A stretch of 64,000 nucleotides of DNA from Acinetobacter gandensis (lineage in GTDB: Bacteria > Pseudomonadota > Gammaproteobacteria > Pseudomonadales > Moraxellaceae): positions 55,330 to 119,329 of the forward strand of contig NZ_LZDS01000005.1 in assembly GCF_001678755.1 (NCBI RefSeq). Reading direction: 5' to 3'. The notes under the pieces were generated by a model. The model was not told the origin of the DNA and made no database searches. It saw only the letters and a program-made list of their open reading frames with translations. A program made the translations under genes and the position numbers. This document shows positions 55,961-64,000 of the stretch, piece after piece; the stretch's first letter is position 1; each line of letters starts with the position of its first letter.

Positions 55961-56344
55961 TTATTTCACTATTTCAACTGGACATTGCACAAGTAACTCT
56001 TGAGTTTTTGGACCAAAGATATTGATTAAACTTGTACTTTTTATATGCGCAAAGTTTTTGAGATCTTTTTGATAGAACTCAACTTTAAATCCATCGTACT
56101 TTCGCGTAACTAAATATTGGTAATCCTGATATTCTTTTGGCGCAAGCTGCTCCATCTTAAAATCCGCATGCTTTTGCTTAGCCGAAATTAAACGAATAAT
56201 ACTTTTTTCACCCACGACATACGATAAGTTATGGGCTTTTTCTTTACTACAATCTAGCGCATATCGACCGTATAAATCAGAATTTGCGTAGGTGTTTAAA
56301 CTCACTAAGAGTCCACCAATCCCCATCAATACTGCTTTTTTCAT
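55961..56344 (-). CDS. small predicted periplasmic protein of unknown function
   Basis: It has 127 residues with a signal peptide (MKKAVLMGIGGLLVSLNTYA, cut near YANSD). The mature part begins DLYGRYALDCSKEKAH and has a second Cys near the end (LLVQCPVEIV), suggesting one disulfide. Predicted beta-rich; no family is recognised. I start at ATG 56344; a TTG five codons upstream is in frame. It lies directly downstream of the adhesin gene on the same strand, so it might be co-transcribed with it if the hairpin between them is leaky. Confidence 0.62.
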   Translation of the reverse strand: MKKAVLMGIGGLLVSLNTYANSDLYGRYALDCSKEKAHNLSYVVGEKSIIRLISAKQKHADFKMEQLAPKEYQDYQYLVTRKYDGFKVEFYQKDLKNFAHIKSTSLINIFGPKTQELLVQCPVEIVK

Positions 56345-56370
56345 ATAAATAAATCTCAAAAATAAATGAT

Positions 56371-56403
56371 AAAACCATACGGAAAGCAGCCGAAGCTGCT
56401 TCC
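56371..56403 (-). terminator. hairpin between the adhesin gene and the downstream small gene
   Basis: On the minus strand GGAAGCAGC, TTCG, GCTGCTTTCC form a stem with one bulged T and a UUCG loop, then GTATGGTTTT. The T-run is short, so this is a possible, leaky terminator 13 nt after the adhesin stop. Confidence 0.55.
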
Positions 56404-56415
56404 AAGTGATAGGGA

Positions 56416-59400
56416 TTAATAGATGATTTGATTGTTTTGCAGTAACGTTAATAAATCAGTTTTGGTGTCCTCTAGGGTAACGAGGTGCTTCATAGATGAT
56501 TGACCAAAAACCACACCATCTTTTGTATATTCCGCACCATCACGATCAATACTGATTTGAGTACTATTACCTTCAACTCTCACTGAAATAAACTCACCTA
56601 AATAGCTTAGAGCTTTATCTGAACTATCTTCTGTTTCTAGTAGATATTCAAATTGATCACGTTCAAATCCAGTTAATAAACTTGAGATATCAAGGACATC
56701 TGCATCAGCATTATGTGTAATATTGCCAACGACAAAGCCTGACCACGTATCTAGACTGTGACCACCCACAGCATCATTTGTAGCAGTTTCTAACACATCG
56801 TAGATTACAGTGTCTCGACCTGCACCCAACTCTGAGTAGAAGTGGTCATTACCTTCACCGCCATGGTAAGTATTATGACCTAGACCGCCATGAATTTGAT
56901 CATCCCCAGCGCCGCCATAAATGAAATCATTGCCCTCTTCACCATAGAGTTTGTCAGAACCATCATCGCCATAGATAATGTCATGACCTGCACCAGCTGT
57001 TACAGTGTCATTACCAGTACCTGCATAGATGATGTCATGACCAGCACCTGTTTCGATGGTATCGTCTCCACCATAACCATAGACAAGTAAAGATTTTGTT
57101 GAAGTTTGTTCATCAATGACGTTGCTGCCCTTATCTTCAACAAAATTCACATTACCATTGAGACCGCCATTACTATTAATCAGATTCAAATCAAGTAAAT
57201 TACTTAATGTCGTCGTCGTTGATGTATTTTGAAGGTCTGTCGCTGTAATCGTTAGTGCATTTAACACATCTAATGACAACAATTCACCTGTGACAATACC
57301 TAAATCGTCATCACCATTTTCTGATTTACGTGCACCGAACTGAACCTGAGCAAGGAACTGATTAATCACATCATTACTAATCGCTTGGTTCATATCATTA
57401 ATCGGTTTAGTAATTCTTAAGGTTGTTGATTTACCAACTAATCCGAGTAAACCTTCGCTATATATCACTTCAACTTTCAAACCTAACTCTTGTTCTAATG
57501 CCTTAGACCAATAGAACTCTGGATTCGTTACATTGACTGCAATTGCCTGATCAAAACGAATATCAACCGACTTCAAATTATTATTTACATCAAAGACATA
57601 AATATCTTGTTCGCTCAGCTCAATCAATTGCAATGCTTCAAGAGAAATTAATCCAAGTAAACTTGTATCCTTACCGAAAACTAAGGGTGCAACATTATTT
57701 GGATCGTATGTGACGTTAGTAACAAGCTCACTGCGATCAAAGCTTAAGGAGTTTTGACCACTATCAGAGGTCGCTTTATCACCATCAAAGTCCGTCACGG
57801 TTACTTTAATATCAGTTGACGTCTTTGTTGAAGTAGAAGCCGTAACATCTGTGACCAACTTACCTTGTTGTACTAACCATGAAATGATTTCAAAATCAGA
57901 GTCCAAATTATTATGGTTAGGACTGGTCAAGTTTGTGTTCTCAAGTTCAATTAATTGATCTGCTTTTGCAAAGTCCGTGACTGCATTAAATCCACCAATG
58001 AACTCACCTTTTGTACTTACATAGATCGTGGTATTACCCGTCTCTTTGTCATATACAAAATGTAAATAGTTGGCTAGATTGCCAGCATTAAATCCGATAC
58101 GACTTGCGCCAATCAGCATATCTGATAGATCAAGCGCATCACCACCCGCTGCAAAAGGACGTAGATCAAAGTCTGTGATCACATCATGTGCTGCTTTTAG
58201 ACCATTACGTTGATTATCTTTCTCCCAACGGAAGGTATCTGCACCGTCACCGCCAGTCAGAATATCATTACCTTGGCCACCGACGAGTACATCATTACCT
58301 GCACCACCATTTAATGTATCGTTACCACGACCACCATAAAGTAGATCTGCTGCTAGGCCACCAATCAAAGTATCATCGCCGTCTAAACCATACAGTTTGT
58401 TCGATACTTGTGAGTTTTTCACGATCAAGGTCGAATTCATGCCGACTTGGTCAACTTGTGTAGTGTTCGCTTTTTCACCTGATAAGAGTTCAGTCAGTAA
58501 TCCAACATCAGCCAATTCAACTTTTGCAGGTGTTTTATAAACTGGATCGTTAATTTCATAACCTACTACAGTCTTATCGTCACCTAGACCTTTTGTAATC
58601 GCAATACGATTGCCATTAGAGTCTGTTTTAAAGTTACTTAATTCAATTGAACCTGTCGGTAATACATTTAAATCCACCGTACCACTCAAACCACCACCAA
58701 CACTTACCGTTGATAATAATTGGTTGACTTTAAAGGCATCAAGAATAGAACCGTCACGTGCTTCAATTGTTAAATGGCGAGTAAGTAAATTTGTATCCAA
58801 ACGCACAATATAACCAAACTCTTGTGCCAACTGTTGGTTGTAGGTAAAGCTTACCAATTCACCTGTGAGAAGACCGCCTAGTATGTTACCCACATCTAAT
58901 CCACCCATGCTTACTTTCACATGTTGGAAACCTGTACCACTGACGCTGTATAGTTGATCACTTTCAAAAGCTAAAAGACCAGCAACATTTAATCCAACAG
59001 CACCTAGTAAACTACCCGATCCACCTAAAGAGGCGCTAGGTTGGTTCTGAGCATCAATATTCGCTTTCAGCGATTCAGACATTGGCAATACATTGTATTG
59101 ATAAACACCTGTGACTAAATTCAATACAATAGTTTCACCACTAGCGGTTGCGACAACAAGCTCTCCATTATCCAAACCTTGGTAATTATATGTATAGTTC
59201 ACCACCTCAGCAGAAGGCTGTTGTTGAACTAAAGTGTTACTTTCTGGATCAAATTTAAAAATTGCTCCAGCAATCTCTAAAGTTTCAATGAAACCTCCAT
59301 CACTACCATAATCAAGTTTAATTTGACCTTCTACATTATAGTCGTTGGTCAATTTGACAGATGTCGTTTCCGAAACGGTTGGAACATCATCTTTGATATC

Positions 59401-62400
59401 AACAGTAATAAATTTAGATGTCGTTTCATTAGTAGCCTGATCAATAAAGTCCACACGCACATCAAAGTTAAATTGTTCATCAGTTGATGAATCATGGTCT
59501 ACCGCACCAAGTAACTTCACAGTGTATTTGCCTGTCTCATCAATCGTAATTTCAACAATATTACGACCATCTACAGAGCCAATTAACTTTTGTGTTGCAT
59601 CACCCGACCAAGTTACTAACTCACCCTGTACATAGACAGGTTTTGCTGGTGCTGAAAGCGTTAACGCAAGCCCTTCGCTAATTGCAAAAGTTCCTTCTTT
59701 TGATAGCATTACTGGCTCACCCTGTTGATCAACCAATTCAGCTTCATCAAAATCTACAATTTGGTTATTTTGGAACTGAACATGATTCGATTGAATCAAG
59801 GTCTCATTGCCAGCCTTATCTTTAACAGACGCTTCGAGCTTAAAGCCTTGCTCATAAGGTAAGCCTGCCAATTGCTCAGCTGTAAATGTATAGCTCCATT
59901 GATCATTTTCATCCACAATAATTGCTGGATTAGCAACAATTACTTGTTTTTCACCTTTATTATCAACGAAGTGAAGAGTAATCGACTGACCTGGTTCTGC
60001 ATCACTTGTACCACTGACTTTTAGACCAGTTTTTAAATCAAGTGATGTAATGACATCATCTTCAGAAATAGGATCTAATGTTAATGTTGGTGGCACTGTA
60101 TCAAGTACAACTGTATGCGTTGTCGTCTGCTTGTTATCCGCTAAATCAGTCACAACTAGCTTTATATTATATTCACCATCAGGAGATTGATTTGGCCCCT
60201 TAGTTAATGGTTTAGCTGCTTGAATTGACCATTCGCCTTCAGCATTTACAAAAGTAGAGCCATAAAGTTCACCATCTACGAAAATCTCAATTAACGCATT
60301 AGGTTCAGCAGTTGTTCCATCATTTGACCATGTTGGATATAAGTCATTTAACAATACACCGCCACTTTCTAATGATTGCTTACCATTAACAAGTGCATTC
60401 ACAGGTACTGTTGATAAATCAATTTCAAATGGACGTGCTGCAACTTCATTAGCATAAGTATAAGGAACAGCTTTTGTACCCAAACCACTACGATCATCAT
60501 ATAGAACAAATTCAAACGAGCTTCCCTGTCCTTTGAGGCTTTCAACCTGGTCTTTACTTAAAGACTTGTTCCATGTATCTGATCTAATACTCTCCAAATC
60601 AATTGCAGAAGATTCAATACGTTTACCTTGTGAATCTTTTGCGTATACAACTGCATACTTATAATCCAATGTACCTGCATTTGCCCTACCAGTAATACTT
60701 ACACCAGAGGTAGCTTCATCACCATTAATGATGTCATCCTCGGCAATTACATTAATTGTATCCTGAGCATCCGAAGCAGTATTTTCTACAAGAATAACTT
60801 TCTTTTCAGCATAACCAGTATTACCAGCAATATCAGTAGCACTAGCATGAATCACAACATTTAAATGCTCCAAATCAAGTCCTTCTTGTTTTGGGACCTC
60901 ATATTGCCACTCACCTTTATCATTGGTTTGTAGAATACTCGTATGAGATTTTCCACCCAAGAATACAATCACTTCAACTTCAGATTTAGGTTCAGCTGTA
61001 CCTTTTATAGTGAAACCAGCTTTGACTTGAGCGGTAGTTAGATTAGTTAAATTATCACTTAACCCTGTGATCGTGACTTCTGGAGCTTTAGTATCCAATC
61101 TAACTGTTTGATCAAGAATTGCTGTATGAGTTAGTCCATCCGTACCTTTTTGCTCAACAACAACCTGACCAATTGCATATTGTTGATCACCAATTAAATC
61201 AAAACTTGTTGTCTGATTATCCAACCAATCAGACCATGTTTTCCCTTCATCCTGACTATATCGCCAATTATGTTTTTCCAATACTTCAACATTAATTTTT
61301 GAATTAGCTGTAATTCCATCTGCATCAGAGCTACCAGTATCTTCAACCAAAGTAACTTTAATATCTAATGTATCACCACTAATCGCAGGTTGATTTTCAT
61401 CACCCAACTTACTTGCTAAACCAGCTTTTCCACTTGTAAGACCTGTATAACTCTCTGATTTAACTTCAAAAGCAACTGCCAAATTGTCTTCAGCAGCAGG
61501 TGTGAATGTAGCAGTGTAAATCAATGGATTTGTTAAGCTTTGAACTAAGTTACTTAGTTCTCCATCTTTTACAACAACGTCAGATAAATCGAAACCAGTC
61601 ACTCGCTCAGAGAAAGTAAAGGTAACTACAGTAGTTTCACCAGCGTTAAGAACTGTATCTTTAACGGTAATATCAACAGTTGGCGGGGTTGAATCCATAA
61701 CTTTAACGTTTGAATTACCCGCTACATCCGTGACTTTAGCCGCATCCAAACCAATTGTAATTAATTGACCAGCTTCATATGCACCCGCTTCAGGTACAAA
61801 GATAATCTGATCATTTTTGATTTCAAATTGACCAGGCACGGAGCTATTTAACAATCCATTAATCCAATCATCTGCTGTAACAAGTATAAGTTTTCCATCT
61901 TTCACAAGATAAATGTCTTCGTCACTTGTAATCACTACTTCATGATTTTCATTAATTTCGAGTTGAATTTTTGGAGCAACACGATCAATTGACAGATCTG
62001 CATTCTGTAAAGTCGCGGTGTTCCCATAGGCATCAGTCACAGAAACTTCTAGTGGTACAACACCATCTGGCAAACTTGACACTACATTTTTAGGAATTTC
62101 AACAGTCCAATTTCCGTCAGCATCAACCTGAATAACGTCAGAATACCAAGGCTGAGCTGAACCATCTTGTAAAGTGATAACTAAGGTAGAATTCGCTTCC
62201 GCTTGACCAGATAATGTTAATTTTCCATTTTCTAGCGCATTTAAAATGGTGTCTTCTGCAAAAATTTGATTTTCATCTGATTCCGATGTCGTTACTTGAT
62301 TGATAGAAACCAAATCAACTTTTGTATCAACTAAGATTTCACCATTCACAGTTTGCTTTTGACCAGACGAATTTTCAGCAGTTACGATAACTACATTTCT

Positions 62401-64000
62401 ACCCTCACGGACTGGAACCTCAACAATCAACTCACCCGCTGCTTTATCTGCAGTATTTATCACATAAGGAATACCGTTGATAATTAACTTATCACCCACT
62501 TTGGCATCTTGACCTAACTCAATCTTGACTTTTGTAGCTCCATCTCTACCTAATTCGTTATCGTTGATTACTGTATCTTTTAATGATGCTTGAGCACCAT
62601 TTGACATCCATTTCTGAATTTCTTCTGAAGATTGTAGAGCTGAAACATCCAAGTTTTGTTCTTTGGCATATGCTTTAAATGCATCAAATGCTGCACTATT
62701 TTCAGGAAGTTTTAACCATTCAGCTACATTAATCAATTCACCTGAGTCATCAAACTTCGTTAAGTCATAGACTAACTGTACTGAAGTTTCTGCTGAAATA
62801 TCATCCGCAACTTTAATAGCACCAATAATATTAGCTGAACCAATTTGAATTAATGATGGTTCACTCGTATTACCAGCATTATCTTTTACTTGAATAATAC
62901 CAATACCAATACCAGTACCTGCTAGAGGATTTTCACCAAATGACCATTGGCCTTCTGCATCTGCTAGAGTCGTGTATTTTTTACCATCCACAGTCAATAC
63001 AACTGTTGAATTAGCCTCAGCAGTACCACTCAATTCATCGGCGTTATTGATTAAAACTTTTGCTAAATCTGGGGCTGTAGTATCACCATTTCCAGTATTT
63101 CCTTTCAGTGATTCAAGCCATTCATCTTCTGTACCATTAAAGCCTTTTTCAACCGCAAGTTCATATGCTGACTGACCATCTTCACCTTTCAGTGATTCAA
63201 GCCATTCTGCTTCTGTGCCTTTATAGCCTTTATCAACAGCAATTTCGTATGCTGATTTACCATTCAGGCCTTTTAATGACTGCAACCATTGAGTCAAGTC
63301 ACCCACAAAGCCATCTTTTATTGCCAAATCGTACGCTGATAAGCCTGTTGTACCTTGGGCACCACTTTTACCTATAAGTGAAAGTAGCCATTGGGTTTCA
63401 GTTCCCACAAAGCCATTATCAACAGCAACATCGTATGCCGACTTGCCTTCAAGACCATTGATACCATTCGTACCGTTCTTGCCGACTAGCGAAGTCAGCC
63501 ATGCTTCCTCTGTACCTTTATAACCTTTCTCAACCGCAAGCGCATAAGCAGATTGACCGTCTTCACCTTTCGTACCGTTGATACCATTCTTGCCAACCAA
63601 TGATGTGAGCCATTCTTCTTCTGTGCCTTTATAGCCTTTATCAATAGCAAGCTCGTACGCAGATTTACCATCAACACCATCTTGACCGTCAGTGCCGTTT
63701 TGACCTTGTAGTGAACCTAACCATACGTCAATCGTGTCATACACAGGATTGTCTGTAATCGCATCGGCAACCGCTTGATCAATACCTGCTTGATCTAGAC
63801 CTTGTGCTACTGCATCTTCTTGTGCTTTTTTAACTGCTGCATCTTGCGCTTGTTGAGCTGCTTCTTGGTAGAGGTCAAACGCTGATTTACCATCAGTTCC
63901 ATTGGTACCATTTTGACCTGCATTACCTTGCTCACCTTTTAATGACGCAAGCCAATCTTGAACCGTACCAATAAAGCCATTCTCAACAGCAAGTTCATAC
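56416..64000 (-). CDS. giant Bap/RTX-type adhesin exported by type I secretion (5' end outside window)
   Basis: The minus-strand frame is open from the right edge to a stop at 56416: at least 2528 codons, and the true start is beyond the window. From the N-terminal side: collagen-like and WLxSL repeats (63085 to edge); a long tract of bacterial Ig-like domains (about 59755-63080) recognisable by recurring SGTAEANS and TVDGDG-type patterns; a T1SS-143-like segment (about 59350-59753); RTX block one (58231-58396); a target-like module (about 57850-58230); a second RTX block (56836-57084); and a C-terminal VC_A0849-type secretion region. The likely exporter is the TolC/LapB/HlyD operon. It probably acts as a biofilm or surface adhesin. 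Confidence 0.9.
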   Translation of the reverse strand, partial: YELAVENGFIGTVQDWLASLKGEQGNAGQNGTNGTDGKSAFDLYQEAAQQAQDAAVKKAQEDAVAQGLDQAGIDQAVADAITDNPVYDTIDVWLGSLQGQNGTDGQDGVDGKSAYELAIDKGYKGTEEEWLTSLVGKNGINGTKGEDGQSAYALAVEKGYKGTEEAWLTSLVGKNGTNGINGLEGKSAYDVAVDNGFVGTETQWLLSLIGKSGAQGTTGLSAYDLAIKDGFVGDLTQWLQSLKGLNGKSAYEIAVDKGYKGTEAEWLESLKGEDGQSAYELAVEKGFNGTEDEWLESLKGNTGNGDTTAPDLAKVLINNADELSGTAEANSTVVLTVDGKKYTTLADAEGQWSFGENPLAGTGIGIGIIQVKDNAGNTSEPSLIQIGSANIIGAIKVADDISAETSVQLVYDLTKFDDSGELINVAEWLKLPENSAAFDAFKAYAKEQNLDVSALQSSEEIQKWMSNGAQASLKDTVINDNELGRDGATKVKIELGQDAKVGDKLIINGIPYVINTADKAAGELIVEVPVREGRNVVIVTAENSSGQKQTVNGEILVDTKVDLVSINQVTTSESDENQIFAEDTILNALENGKLTLSGQAEANSTLVITLQDGSAQPWYSDVIQVDADGNWTVEIPKNVVSSLPDGVVPLEVSVTDAYGNTATLQNADLSIDRVAPKIQLEINENHEVVITSDEDIYLVKDGKLILVTADDWINGLLNSSVPGQFEIKNDQIIFVPEAGAYEAGQLITIGLDAAKVTDVAGNSNVKVMDSTPPTVDITVKDTVLNAGETTVVTFTFSERVTGFDLSDVVVKDGELSNLVQSLTNPLIYTATFTPAAEDNLAVAFEVKSESYTGLTSGKAGLASKLGDENQPAISGDTLDIKVTLVEDTGSSDADGITANSKINVEVLEKHNWRYSQDEGKTWSDWLDNQTTSFDLIGDQQYAIGQVVVEQKGTDGLTHTAILDQTVRLDTKAPEVTITGLSDNLTNLTTAQVKAGFTIKGTAEPKSEVEVIVFLGGKSHTSILQTNDKGEWQYEVPKQEGLDLEHLNVVIHASATDIAGNTGYAEKKVILVENTASDAQDTINVIAEDDIINGDEATSGVSITGRANAGTLDYKYAVVYAKDSQGKRIESSAIDLESIRSDTWNKSLSKDQVESLKGQGSSFEFVLYDDRSGLGTKAVPYTYANEVAARPFEIDLSTVPVNALVNGKQSLESGGVLLNDLYPTWSNDGTTAEPNALIEIFVDGELYGSTFVNAEGEWSIQAAKPLTKGPNQSPDGEYNIKLVVTDLADNKQTTTHTVVLDTVPPTLTLDPISEDDVITSLDLKTGLKVSGTSDAEPGQSITLHFVDNKGEKQVIVANPAIIVDENDQWSYTFTAEQLAGLPYEQGFKLEASVKDKAGNETLIQSNHVQFQNNQIVDFDEAELVDQQGEPVMLSKEGTFAISEGLALTLSAPAKPVYVQGELVTWSGDATQKLIGSVDGRNIVEITIDETGKYTVKLLGAVDHDSSTDEQFNFDVRVDFIDQATNETTSKFITVDIKDDVPTVSETTSVKLTNDYNVEGQIKLDYGSDGGFIETLEIAGAIFKFDPESNTLVQQQPSAEVVNYTYNYQGLDNGELVVATASGETIVLNLVTGVYQYNVLPMSESLKANIDAQNQPSASLGGSGSLLGAVGLNVAGLLAFESDQLYSVSGTGFQHVKVSMGGLDVGNILGGLLTGELVSFTYNQQLAQEFGYIVRLDTNLLTRHLTIEARDGSILDAFKVNQLLSTVSVGGGLSGTVDLNVLPTGSIELSNFKTDSNGNRIAITKGLGDDKTVVGYEINDPVYKTPAKVELADVGLLTELLSGEKANTTQVDQVGMNSTLIVKNSQVSNKLYGLDGDDTLIGGLAADLLYGGRGNDTLNGGAGNDVLVGGQGNDILTGGDGADTFRWEKDNQRNGLKAAHDVITDFDLRPFAAGGDALDLSDMLIGASRIGFNAGNLANYLHFVYDKETGNTTIYVSTKGEFIGGFNAVTDFAKADQLIELENTNLTSPNHNNLDSDFEIISWLVQQGKLVTDVTASTSTKTSTDIKVTVTDFDGDKATSDSGQNSLSFDRSELVTNVTYDPNNVAPLVFGKDTSLLGLISLEALQLIELSEQDIYVFDVNNNLKSVDIRFDQAIAVNVTNPEFYWSKALEQELGLKVEVIYSEGLLGLVGKSTTLRITKPINDMNQAISNDVINQFLAQVQFGARKSENGDDDLGIVTGELLSLDVLNALTITATDLQNTSTTTTLSNLLDLNLINSNGGLNGNVNFVEDKGSNVIDEQTSTKSLLVYGYGGDDTIETGAGHDIIYAGTGNDTVTAGAGHDIIYGDDGSDKLYGEEGNDFIYGGAGDDQIHGGLGHNTYHGGEGNDHFYSELGAGRDTVIYDVLETATNDAVGGHSLDTWSGFVVGNITHNADADVLDISSLLTGFERDQFEYLLETEDSSDKALSYLGEFISVRVEGNSTQISIDRDGAEYTKDGVVFGQSSMKHLVTLEDTKTDLLTLLQNNQIIY
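56836..57084 (-). repeat. RTX calcium-binding nonapeptide block, C-terminal copy
   Basis: About nine GGxGxDxLx-type units (for example YGGDDTIETGAGHDIIYAGTG and GGAGDDQIHGGLGHN) are encoded here. Such blocks bind Ca2+ outside the cell and help fold type I secreted proteins; they lie just before the C-terminal secretion region. Confidence 0.9.
58231..58396 (-). repeat. RTX calcium-binding nonapeptide block, upstream copy
   Basis: About six units (DGDDTLIGG, GRGNDTLNGG, GAGNDVLVGG, GQGNDILTGG, GDGADTF) are followed by a segment of the kind normally found at the very C-terminus of these adhesins, although about 1,800 bp of coding sequence still follow. Confidence 0.9.
63085..64000 (-). repeat. 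collagen-like plus 26-residue G(K/Q)SAYxxAVxxG...WLxSLxG repeats
   Basis: At least seven copies of a unit like GKSAYEIAVDKGYKGTEAEW + LESLKG are visible, spaced by zero to four collagen-type Gly-x-y triplets (GKNGTNGINGLE and similar). The same kind of unit is known from phage tail fibres and some surface proteins. One copy near the edge (63702-63892) has its middle replaced by a 40-residue Ala/Gln-rich helix. The block continues past the window edge. Confidence 0.85.

Noticed and set aside
56890..57090. Plus-strand frames with Thr/Cys/Ile-rich repeats opposite the adhesin
   Set aside because: They are the antisense of the RTX repeats and inherit their periodicity; no start signals.
63085..64000. 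Regularly repeating DNA considered as a CRISPR array
   Set aside because: The repeat is a protein-coding unit in one continuous frame, with unequal spacing and no constant direct repeat plus unique spacer pattern.
56416..64000. RTX haemolysin or toxin
   Set aside because: The RTX blocks are short and the protein is mostly Ig-like and stalk repeats, with no pore-forming or acylation region and no hlyC-like activator gene.

Overview
The window looks like chromosomal DNA of an Acinetobacter (Moraxellaceae, Gammaproteobacteria). Codon use is AT-rich and the housekeeping genes are Acinetobacter-like (glnS, trmA, mutS, dnaE, fdxA, cysS, and the kdsD-kdsC-lptC-lptA-lptB set). There is a putA/Lrp/putP proline block, and a TolC-LapB-HlyD type I exporter lies close to a giant Bap/RTX-type adhesin. 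The genus assignment is inferred from protein resemblance and gene order; no database was searched.

Layout. 1-5 kb: an HpaI-type aldolase, a small unknown protein, lpxH, ppiB and glnS. 5-11 kb: accessory genes, namely a frameshifted bestrophin-like channel gene, a LysR regulator divergent from an aldo/keto reductase, an SRPBCC-domain gene behind a tet-operator-like palindrome, an LRAT-domain protein, a phosphodiester-glycosidase-like exoprotein, a small lipoprotein and a small cytosolic protein. 11-20 kb: trmA, then proline/aspartate catabolism (putA, a divergent Lrp-type regulator, putP, aspA). 20.5-21.75 kb: one IS3-family insertion sequence. 22-26 kb: ppnP, a long AT-rich intergenic stretch and the metQ-metN-metI methionine importer. 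26-35.6 kb: two unknown genes (the first frameshifted), dnaE, trmJ-cysE and two lipoproteins. 35.6-43 kb: a heme-oxygenase-like diiron enzyme candidate, a doubly broken diguanylate cyclase, mutS, fdxA, an M15 peptidase-like lipoprotein and an O-methyltransferase. 43-45.5 kb: a tandem universal stress protein, a hexapeptide acyltransferase and a YigZ/IMPACT protein. 45.6-50.5 kb: the type I secretion operon. 50.6-54.1 kb: Kdo synthesis and LPS transport genes. 54.2-56.3 kb: tRNA-Gly, cysS and a small secreted protein. 56.4 kb to the right edge: the adhesin gene, read on the minus strand, whose 5' end lies outside the window.

How the parts work together. PutP imports proline, PutA oxidises it to glutamate, and the divergent Lrp-type protein is the likely regulator, because this PutA has no DNA-binding head of its own. 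KdsD and KdsC make Kdo, and LptC, LptA and LptB move finished LPS to the outer membrane. The TolC/LapB/HlyD operon is the obvious candidate exporter for the adhesin, which ends in calcium-binding RTX blocks and a C-terminal type I secretion region. The adhesin is the most striking object here. Its upstream visible part is a string of collagen-like and 26-residue W-L-x-S-L repeats. Its downstream part appears to contain two successive copies of the folding/RTX/export-target module.

Three genes (bestrophin-like, a small membrane protein, diguanylate cyclase) each lack one base in an otherwise continuous reading frame, two of them in a GAAAAG run. This is either real gene decay or homopolymer sequencing error. 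I see no CRISPR array, prophage, integron or plasmid module. No wholly new multi-gene system can be proven from this sequence alone.
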